Shown: piece by piece, positions 14,447 through 19,312 of the stretch
Numbering within the stretch: position 1 is the first letter of the stretch
Layout: the number at the start of each line of letters is the position of its first letter
Source of the DNA: Candidatus Daviesbacteria bacterium RIFCSPHIGHO2_02_FULL_39_12
GTDB taxonomy: Bacteria > Patescibacteriota > Microgenomatia > Daviesbacterales > UBA10151
Length of the DNA: 19,312 nucleotides
NCBI GenBank assembly: GCA_001777055.1
Contig: MFCX01000026.1
Coordinates: forward strand, 1 to 19,312
Direction: 5' to 3'
The notes under the pieces: generated by a model
Told to the model about the DNA's origin: nothing
The model's database searches: none
The model's input: only the letters and a program-made list of their open reading frames with translations
Made by a program: the position numbers and the translations under genes

Positions 14447-15018
14447 AAGCATCCAGTCAATTATCGGATATTGTTACCCTATTAAATAGGGGAAAAATTG
14501 GAGTACTCCCTACAGATACCATTTATGGGTTGGTTGGATCTGCATTGCGCTCTGGGGCTGTGGAGAAAATTTATAAGTTGCGGAAACGAGCCAAAGATAA
14601 ACCTATGATTATTTTAGTCTCCAGTTTAAATGATTTGAATAATTTTAATATTAAACTTACAGGGGAACAAAAGAAATTTTTGGAAAAAACTTGGCCTAAT
14701 CCCGTCAGTGTTGTTTTACCTTGTTCATCAAAAAGGTTCTCTTATCTTCATCGGGGTAAAGAAAGCATGGCTTTTAGAATGCCCAATGATAAAATGCTTT
14801 TAGAAGTGTTAAGGCAAACCGGTCCTTTAGTCGCACCCAGCGCTAACTACGAAGGAGAGGTACCGGCAGAAAATATTAATCAAGCAAAAAAGTATTTTGA
14901 AAAAAAAATTTCATTCTATATAGCTGGAGGGAAAATTAAATCTCAACCTTCAACTATTATTTCCTTAGATAATGAGGGTAACAGGAGAATTTTGAGACAG
15001 GGGATATTCAAACTTTAA
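14443..15018 (+). CDS. tsaC: L-threonylcarbamoyladenylate synthase (TsaC/Sua5/YrdC family)
   Basis: A 191-aa enzyme of the YrdC fold that makes threonylcarbamoyl-AMP from threonine, bicarbonate and ATP, the first step of the universal t6A37 tRNA modification. Family marks are GKIGVLPTDTIYGLVGSA near 17-34, IYKLRKRAKDKPMIILV near 43-59 with the basic residues of the nucleotide pocket, WPNPVSVVLP, and GPLVAPSANYEGEVPA. The substrate-binding SAN and the PTDT motif are present. It lacks the extra Sua5 C-terminal domain, so TsaC is the better name. It is coupled to the upstream membrane protein by a 4-nt overlap and its stop codon overlaps the stop of the convergent gene. Confidence 0.92.
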   Translation: MKASSQLSDIVTLLNRGKIGVLPTDTIYGLVGSALRSGAVEKIYKLRKRAKDKPMIILVSSLNDLNNFNIKLTGEQKKFLEKTWPNPVSVVLPCSSKRFSYLHRGKESMAFRMPNDKMLLEVLRQTGPLVAPSANYEGEVPAENINQAKKYFEKKISFYIAGGKIKSQPSTIISLDNEGNRRILRQGIFKL

Positions 15019-15515
15019 GAAACTGCTGGAAATGATTCTAGTAACGATTCTTTGGTAGAATCGGCACTTAAATTTTGTAGAACTTGATCAACCGGCTCTA
15101 GAGCCTCTTTTAGTCTTTTTTCTTCTTCAGCCTTCTGTTTTTTTTCAACTTGTTCCAGTGAGACTTTCTTAAATCTGGTAAATTGGTTAGCATCCAAATA
15201 CATATAAGCCAAAATTATTTTTTGACAATTTCCATCAAGTATGTTTTTGATATTAGTAAATAAAATTACAAAGGAGTCATGACCGGAATTCGGATGTTTA
15301 CTATGACTTATCTCCAACCGGTAATTGCTTAGATCTAGCTGGTAATGATCCTGTAAGGTAGTGGGGTCAAATTTAGAAAGATCAGTATGGCAGACCTCAA
15401 GTTTATCTTGATCAATGAGCTGAATTAGTTGATTAATATACTTTTCAGCTTGAATTGGATCTCCCTTTGGAGGGGGAAGGTTTGGATTTTGATTGTTTTG
15501 AGTAAAGTCAGGCAT
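15015..15515 (-). CDS. Conserved-looking hypothetical protein, 166 aa
   Basis: The gene reads against its neighbours, yet its own promoter is among the best in the window, which supports it as real. The protein starts with a proline- and asparagine-rich tail (QNNQNPNLPPPKGDP), then a helix (AEKYINQLIQLIDQD), a mixed strand region (NYRLEISHSKHPNSGHDSFVILFTNIKN) and YMYLDANQFTRFKKV. It ends in a charged, coiled-coil-like helix (EQVEKKQKAEEEKRLKEALE). No signal peptide, membrane segment or recognised domain is seen. Its TAA and the tsaC TAA overlap (15015-15018), so the two genes converge with no spacer. Function unknown. Confidence 0.7.
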   Translation of the reverse strand: MPDFTQNNQNPNLPPPKGDPIQAEKYINQLIQLIDQDKLEVCHTDLSKFDPTTLQDHYQLDLSNYRLEISHSKHPNSGHDSFVILFTNIKNILDGNCQKIILAYMYLDANQFTRFKKVSLEQVEKKQKAEEEKRLKEALEPVDQVLQNLSADSTKESLLESFPAVS

Positions 15516-15551
15516 TTACAGTATCATAGAAAGTTCGCTCTTTTATGTCAA
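15516..15551 (-). promoter_or_regulatory. Consensus promoter of the 166-aa gene (leaderless)
   Basis: On the minus strand TTGACA (15546-15551) and TATGAT (15523-15528) are exactly 17 bp apart, and the -10 ends 7 nt before the ATG (15513-15515). It lies back to back with the promoter of the divergent HTH gene. Confidence 0.75.
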
Positions 15552-15564
15552 CTGGATCAAATTG

Positions 15565-15570
15565 TATAAT
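15565..15570 (+). promoter_or_regulatory. Probable -10 of the HTH gene (leaderless)
   Basis: A perfect TATAAT ends 6 nt before the ATG at 15577. The -35 is weak. It shares the string ATTGTATAAT with no other copy here but closely resembles the -10 at 14048 (TTGTATAATTTATTC before the ATG). Confidence 0.55.
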
Positions 15571-15576
15571 CTCCCT

Positions 15577-16212
15577 ATGAGAACTGTCGGGCAAATTCTA
15601 AAAGAGGAAAGGGAAAAAAAATTTTATTCCGTTGAAGAAATAGAAAAAGCCACCAAAATAAGGAAAGAACTGCTGGAAGCATTAGAACAAGGCCAATATC
15701 AAAAACTGCCGCCTCCCACTTTCACCCAAGGCTTTATCAAAAATTATGGAAAATTTTTAGACCTAAATCAAGAAAAGCTTTTGGCTATTTTCAGAAGAGA
15801 ATTTTCTGAGAATAAAAATCCGCCCAGAATATTAGAGTCTTTTAGTAATCCTATGGACAGAGGAAGATTTCATCTTACTCCCGGTAAGGTTTTATCCACT
15901 ACAGTTTTAATCTTAATCATAATTTTTTTTTCCTATCTTTGGTTAGAGTATAGATTTTTGGTAGGCACGCCCTTTTTAGAACTGGAACAACCTGTTGATC
16001 AACAACAAGTAAGTGCAGAAGAAATTACTATATCAGGCAGGACAGATGCGGAGGCACAGGTAACCCTCAATAACCAGGAAATTCAAATTGATCAAAATGG
16101 CAGATTTTCTCAAACGATTAAACTTTCCAGCAATGTCAACAATATTGCGATAACAGCAACATTAGCTGGAAAACAAACAACCATACAAAGAACTGTATTT
16201 TTAAAAAAGTGA
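15577..16212 (+). CDS. RodZ-like HTH membrane protein with Ig-like extracytoplasmic domain
   Basis: A 211-aa protein. Residues 3-70 form a cytoplasmic helix-turn-helix of the RodZ type (TVGQILKEEREKKFYSVEEI, then ATKIRKELLEALEQG and FTQGFIKNYGKFL). A single membrane segment follows near 109-127 (LSTTVLILIIIFFSYLWLE). The outside part from about 135 resembles an Ig-like/glucodextranase-B fold (PVDQQQVSAEEITISGRT, then VTLNNQEIQIDQNGRFSQT). RodZ proteins link MreB to the cell-wall machinery; without mreB in view, a cell-shape role is only a suggestion, and a transcription factor with a membrane anchor is also possible. The ATG at 15577 is chosen over the in-frame TTG at 15562 because the -10 box lies between them. 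Confidence 0.8.
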   Translation: MRTVGQILKEEREKKFYSVEEIEKATKIRKELLEALEQGQYQKLPPPTFTQGFIKNYGKFLDLNQEKLLAIFRREFSENKNPPRILESFSNPMDRGRFHLTPGKVLSTTVLILIIIFFSYLWLEYRFLVGTPFLELEQPVDQQQVSAEEITISGRTDAEAQVTLNNQEIQIDQNGRFSQTIKLSSNVNNIAITATLAGKQTTIQRTVFLKK

Positions 16213-16266
16213 CATTCTAATGTCATTCCATACTTGAATAGATTCCTGATCAAACCAGGAATGACA
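16210..16266. repeat. Nested palindromic repeat after the HTH gene
   Basis: TGACAT-tcta-ATGTCA (16210-16225) includes the TGA stop. TGTCATTCC (16221-16229) pairs exactly with GGAATGACA (16258-16266). Inside, ATTCCTG (16242-16248) and CAGGAAT (16256-16262) form an alternative stem. It belongs to the same GTCATTCC type as the palindrome at 4432-4455 and may end transcription or be a mobile repeat. Confidence 0.6.
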
Positions 16267-16297
16267 GGAGTATAATTATTGTGATAAACTACCTCAC

Positions 16298-16609
16298 ATG
16301 GATTTATTACAGGCAGCCTTAATCTTTTTGATTTTGCTTTTATCAATTTTTCTGGCCATTACCGGTTTTCAGGTATTTTTAATCTTACGGGACTTAAAAA
16401 AAGGATTAGATCGATTTAACAATGTTTTAAAAAGCGGTGAGAATATGGCAGAAGATTTAGAAAAGCCCGTAGCTTCCACTGCAGAGTTTGTGACTTCTCT
16501 AACCTCCGGAGCAGAGACTGTTGCTGCCAAGGTAATAAGCGAAATTGTGAAAAGAAATTCTAAACCTTCAGGACTCAAACAAAAACGATTCTACAAGCGA
16601 ACCTTGTAA
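16298..16609 (+). CDS. Small single-TM protein, unknown function
   Basis: A 103-aa protein with one hydrophobic N-terminal segment (residues 5-30, ALIFLILLLSIFLAITGFQV). An amphipathic region rich in K/D/E follows (RDLKKGLDRFNNVLKSG, then VTSLTSGAETVAAKVISEI) and the tail is strongly basic (SGLKQKRFYKRTL). The layout resembles small bacterial membrane proteins with a cytoplasmic helical tail (DUF948-like), but I cannot assign it. A TATAAT at 16271-16276 would give a leader of about 15 nt; there is no Shine-Dalgarno. It follows the RodZ-like gene by 85 nt holding palindromic repeats. Confidence 0.7.
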   Translation: MDLLQAALIFLILLLSIFLAITGFQVFLILRDLKKGLDRFNNVLKSGENMAEDLEKPVASTAEFVTSLTSGAETVAAKVISEIVKRNSKPSGLKQKRFYKRTL

Positions 16610-16661
16610 ACTAGTTTGCTAAGGTGAGCTTACAAACTCGTTTATAAGAAAGTTTTGTAAC
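16601..16661 (+). repeat. Two related hairpins at the end of the small TM gene
   Basis: ACCTTGTAAACTAGTTTGCTAAGGT (16601-16625) is an imperfect palindrome that contains the stop codon. CTTACAAA-CTCG-TTTATAAG (16629-16648) is a second stem with one mismatch. The two share the pattern CTT..AAACT.GTTT..AAG. TTACAAAC (16630-16637) could instead pair with GTTTTGTAA (16653-16661). No T-tract is present. Confidence 0.45.
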
Positions 16662-16820
16662 CTTCTTGCGATAACTTATGACTATTTAAATCGGATGTTT
16701 TAATAGTAATTATTCTTCACGAGTTCTAAAAATAAGGTCCATTCTGTTATACTTAACACAATGTATTGCTACATGCGACAGAGAAGTGGTTAACTTAATT
16801 TAGACTTCAAAATTTAAGCT
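16610..16820 (+). promoter_or_regulatory. Leader/promoter region of the PP2C-kinase gene, with a 10-codon leaderless uORF
   Basis: These 211 nt hold the hairpins above, an AT-rich stretch and an extended -10 (TG at 16745-16746, TATACT at 16748-16753). The -10 ends 7 nt before an ATG at 16761 that opens a 10-codon frame (MYCYMRQRSG, stop TAA at 16791-16793), 27 nt before the start of the large gene. By the spacing rule seen elsewhere in the window, the transcript would begin at this small ORF. Confidence 0.4.
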
Positions 16821-18431
16821 ATGGATGATAAAGAACTACCTCAACCTAATATTGAACAACAACCCCGAGAAAGAGGCTTAAAGTTTTCTGGTAGAACTTT
16901 GGCAAGTCCAGAGCATCCTAATAAAAATGATGATGCTATAGCAGTTTCTGAGCAAGGAGGTTTTGTCATTGTATGTGATGGAATGGGAGGCATACCAGAT
17001 GGTGATAAGGCTAGCAGAGCTGCTAGGAACTTCTTAGGTCAGAGATTGGCGGAAATTAGGCCTGATGTGCATCCTAACGCCGTAGGAGAGAAAATGCAGA
17101 AAGCTTTGGTGGGTGCATCCAGAGCAGTAGCGTCTGAAGCTCCGAGAGGTGCCACAACAGCAACTGCTGTTAAATTTTTGGAAAGAGGAAGTCAAAGGAA
17201 AATTGTGATTGGGCATGTAGGAGATTCTAATAGTAAGGGTGAGCGTATCGTTATGGTAAGAGCAGGTGATCCGCAAAATTATGCTGCTAGGGTACGTGAA
17301 ATGAGGGCTACTTGGTTAGTAAATTTAAAAAGATACGCATCTCATAAAGAAATAGTTGAAAATATTGCTGAAGGTATAAGATCAGCGGATAAACAAATGA
17401 TAGGATTTGGAAAAGCCGCCTTAGATGTAGGAGATATTCGTGCAGCAGCATTAGCTTTTGAAGCAGCTGAGGTATTAAAAAATCCTCAAATAAGAAAGTC
17501 ACTGTATCCCTTAGCAGCTAGTTATAGGGGTGGGATAAGACAACTTTTTGCGGACTTAGGAATCGCTGAAAGAGATCCCTCAGAGGCAGTAGCAGGGGTC
17601 GTGCCTAAAGGACGGCCAACTCCTGAAGCATCACACCAGCCAGCTCGTTTAAGAGAAAGGCCAAAAAGAAGAATTTTACAAGGAGAGGCTCCAACTCTTA
17701 ACCCTTCAGGACTCTATAGAACACCAGAAACAACTCTAGTAGAACTTAAGCATAGCGGTACGAATAGAGTTTATTTTGTTGGAGGGGAAAATGGAAGATC
17801 AATAGTAAAGTTTGCAAATATGGACCAACGAAAATTATGGCGACTGAAAAGAGAGGTCGATTTTCTAAAAGCTGCAAACGGAACTGGAGGACTACCAAGA
17901 CTGGAAGTTGTCTTACAAGATATTGGGGATAGTCCTAGAGGTATTCAAATTGAAAGAATTCAAGGGAAATCAATGAATGATATTCCAGTTTCGGAATTAA
18001 CACCTGATAAATTTGGTTTGGATAACAGATTATGGTTTATTTATGACTTAGTTGAAGCCTACAAAGCGATAGGGGTTGTCCATGGGGATCTAATGCAAAC
18101 CAAAAGAGAGCATGATGGTAGTGTTGTATTTACTATAAATAGAGAAAACATGATATTAGAAAACTCTACTGGAAGAATCAGGGTTATTGACTGGGGCTTA
18201 AATGAGTATCCTGTATCCAATATCTTTTATCCTAAATCAGAGCTTAAAGGGGCAATAGAGTACCTGTTTATGGGAAGAGAGGTAAAAGGAATTAATAAAT
18301 CACTACCTTCTAACCCGTATATACAAAGGATAGGACAACAAATGCTAAGTAAATTAGATCAGGTTCAAAATATCAATGAAATTCTTTCTATAATTCCTCC
18401 TGAGGCAAGAATTCCAGGAGAACAACATTAA
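16821..18431 (+). CDS. Half-PP2C phosphatase fused to a divergent protein kinase
   Basis: This 536-aa soluble protein carries both halves of a phospho-signalling switch. Residues 30-140 are the front of a PP2C Ser/Thr phosphatase: HPNKNDDA with D37/D38, VCDGMGG with D53, GATTATAV and GHVGDS with D135. The second half of PP2C, with the later metal-binding Asp residues, is absent and replaced by a helical region (150-260). A basic proline-containing linker (262-288, PARLRERPKRR) leads to a kinase-like domain with K330 (SIVKFAN), E345 (REVDFL), HGD at 421-423 and DWG at 457-459. The catalytic loop carries about 15 extra residues between HGDL and NRENMIL. No membrane segment is seen. The start ATG at 16821 has an in-frame stop 4 nt upstream. 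Whether either half is active cannot be judged from sequence; it could equally act as a sensor or scaffold. Confidence 0.75.
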   Translation: MDDKELPQPNIEQQPRERGLKFSGRTLASPEHPNKNDDAIAVSEQGGFVIVCDGMGGIPDGDKASRAARNFLGQRLAEIRPDVHPNAVGEKMQKALVGASRAVASEAPRGATTATAVKFLERGSQRKIVIGHVGDSNSKGERIVMVRAGDPQNYAARVREMRATWLVNLKRYASHKEIVENIAEGIRSADKQMIGFGKAALDVGDIRAAALAFEAAEVLKNPQIRKSLYPLAASYRGGIRQLFADLGIAERDPSEAVAGVVPKGRPTPEASHQPARLRERPKRRILQGEAPTLNPSGLYRTPETTLVELKHSGTNRVYFVGGENGRSIVKFANMDQRKLWRLKREVDFLKAANGTGGLPRLEVVLQDIGDSPRGIQIERIQGKSMNDIPVSELTPDKFGLDNRLWFIYDLVEAYKAIGVVHGDLMQTKREHDGSVVFTINRENMILENSTGRIRVIDWGLNEYPVSNIFYPKSELKGAIEYLFMGREVKGINKSLPSNPYIQRIGQQMLSKLDQVQNINEILSIIPPEARIPGEQH

Positions 18432-18520
18432 GACTCCGTCGTTTTTCCTCATAATTACTATACAACGGGGTAAGGTTTAAATGCCGTTATCTAAAAAAAG
18501 TTTCTTGAATTTTAAGCACG

Positions 18521-18529
18521 TGTTAAAAT
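18521..18529 (+). promoter_or_regulatory. Extended -10 of alaS (leaderless)
   Basis: TGTTAAAAT fits TGn-TAAAAT, an extended -10 that can work with a weak -35. It ends 6 nt before the alaS ATG (18536). No Shine-Dalgarno is present. Confidence 0.55.
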
Positions 18530-18535
18530 AGCTTC

Positions 18536-19312
18536 ATGACCTCACGTGAACTAAGGCAAAAATTTTTAACTTTTTTTGAAAGGAATGGACATACAGTCAT
18601 TCCCTCAGCTTCTCTAGTGCCTGCAGAAGAGGAGCAATTAGAAGGTAAAGAAAAGGTTTTATTCACCAGTGCGGGAATGCAGCCGCTTATACCCTATCTA
18701 ATGGGAAAATCTCATCCTAAAGGAAATAAACTAGCTGATGTCCAAAAATGCTTGAGAACTGATGACATTGATGAAGTAGGAAATGAAGTTCATCATACCT
18801 TTTTTGAGATGCCGGGAAATTGGTCATTGGGAGCTTATTGGAAAAGTGAGGCGATAGAACTATCTTTTAAATTTTTAACTGAAGAGTTGAATATTCCTTT
18901 AGAAAAGTTGGCTATTTCAGTTTTTGCGGGAGATAATGATGTATCCCGTGATGAAGAGTCCGCTAATAAATGGAAGGAGCTAGGGGTTCAAGAAAATAGA
19001 ATTGCTTATTTAGGAAAAGAACATAATTGGTGGCCAACTAATCCTGCTGTTTTTGGACCTTGTGGACCGGATACAGAAATGTTTATCTGGACAGGTGAAG
19101 GTTCTGTTCCTGAAAAATTTCATCCCAAGGATAAAAGATGGGTAGAAGTTTGGAATGATGTATTTATGCAGTTTAACCGCAAAACTGACGGTTCGTTAGA
19201 AGATCTTCCACAAAAGAATGTAGATACGGGAATGGGTTTGGAAAGAACGCTGGCAGTGTTAAATGGAAAAGATGATGATTATAAAACTGATTTATTTGAA
19301 CCAATCTTTGCA
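18536..19312 (+). CDS. alaS: Alanyl-tRNA synthetase, N-terminal part (runs off the window)
   Basis: The first 259 codons of a class II synthetase that charges tRNA-Ala. Seen are the N-terminal MTSRELRQKFLTFFERNGH, motif 1 region VLFTSAGMQPLIPYLMG, motif 2 region VQKCLRTDDIDEVGN with HHTFFEMPGNWSLG, and motif 3 approach NVDTGMGLERTLAVLNG. In the substrate-site loop the segment reads FGPCGPDTEMF where many bacterial enzymes have GPCGPCSEI. The tRNA-recognition, editing and C-Ala parts lie beyond the window, so it is not known whether this is a full-length or shortened AlaRS. The gene starts after a 104-nt gap and has its own leaderless-type promoter. Confidence 0.95.
   Translation, partial: MTSRELRQKFLTFFERNGHTVIPSASLVPAEEEQLEGKEKVLFTSAGMQPLIPYLMGKSHPKGNKLADVQKCLRTDDIDEVGNEVHHTFFEMPGNWSLGAYWKSEAIELSFKFLTEELNIPLEKLAISVFAGDNDVSRDEESANKWKELGVQENRIAYLGKEHNWWPTNPAVFGPCGPDTEMFIWTGEGSVPEKFHPKDKRWVEVWNDVFMQFNRKTDGSLEDLPQKNVDTGMGLERTLAVLNGKDDDYKTDLFEPIFA

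Noticed and set aside
1..19312. CRISPR array, tRNA or rRNA genes, replication origin
   Set aside because: Intergenic stretches were read on both strands; no regularly spaced repeats, cloverleaf with CCA-type end, rRNA-like sequence or DnaA-box cluster was seen.

Overview
The window reads as a chromosome segment of a small-genome bacterium of the Candidate Phyla Radiation (Patescibacteria), most likely Microgenomates-like. This is an inference. It rests on the low GC content, very tight gene packing, many promoters whose -10 box lies 6-9 nt before the ATG (leaderless mRNAs), a stripped-down Lon-type ATPase, an HTH/one-TM/Ig-like RodZ-type protein, and short palindromic repeats inserted into protein-coding sequence. 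TGA serves as an ordinary stop, so this is not a UGA-recoded lineage.

Bases 1-6140 form an accessory region. It opens with the tail of an antitoxin and a broken PIN toxin (decayed vapBC), followed on the minus strand by a twice-frameshifted Phd/YefM antitoxin. Next comes a 1097-aa SWIM-SNF2 helicase-like protein, then a noncoding stretch ending in a dRS3-like palindrome. An intact vapBC pair on the minus strand follows, and last an IS66-type relic bounded by perfect 15-bp inverted repeats but lacking the middle of its transposase.

Bases 6141-13949 form the conserved core, all on the plus strand: rpsO (S15), pnp (PNPase with KH, S1 and an RG-rich tail), a Lon-derived AAA+ ATPase without a protease domain, rnj (RNase J-like) and ftsK. 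Genes from pnp to ftsK are 23 nt apart, overlapping, or abutting, so pnp-AAA-rnj-ftsK looks like one transcription unit concerned with RNA decay and, at its end, DNA translocation. rpsO has a consensus-like promoter, a hairpin leader and a clear Shine-Dalgarno; pnp has its own promoter starting inside the end of rpsO and a structured leader of about 150 nt.

Bases 13950-18431 hold short units, several with leaderless promoters. They are a two-TM protein coupled to a TsaC/Sua5-type tRNA-threonylcarbamoylation enzyme, a convergent 166-aa unknown gene, a RodZ-like HTH membrane protein, and a small one-TM protein. Last is a 536-aa protein joining the front half of a PP2C phosphatase to a divergent protein kinase. 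The window ends inside alaS (first 259 codons).

The strongest candidates for something not well described are three: the non-proteolytic Lon-type ATPase between two exoribonuclease genes, the half-PP2C/kinase fusion with an inserted catalytic loop, and the recurrent leaderless promoter design.
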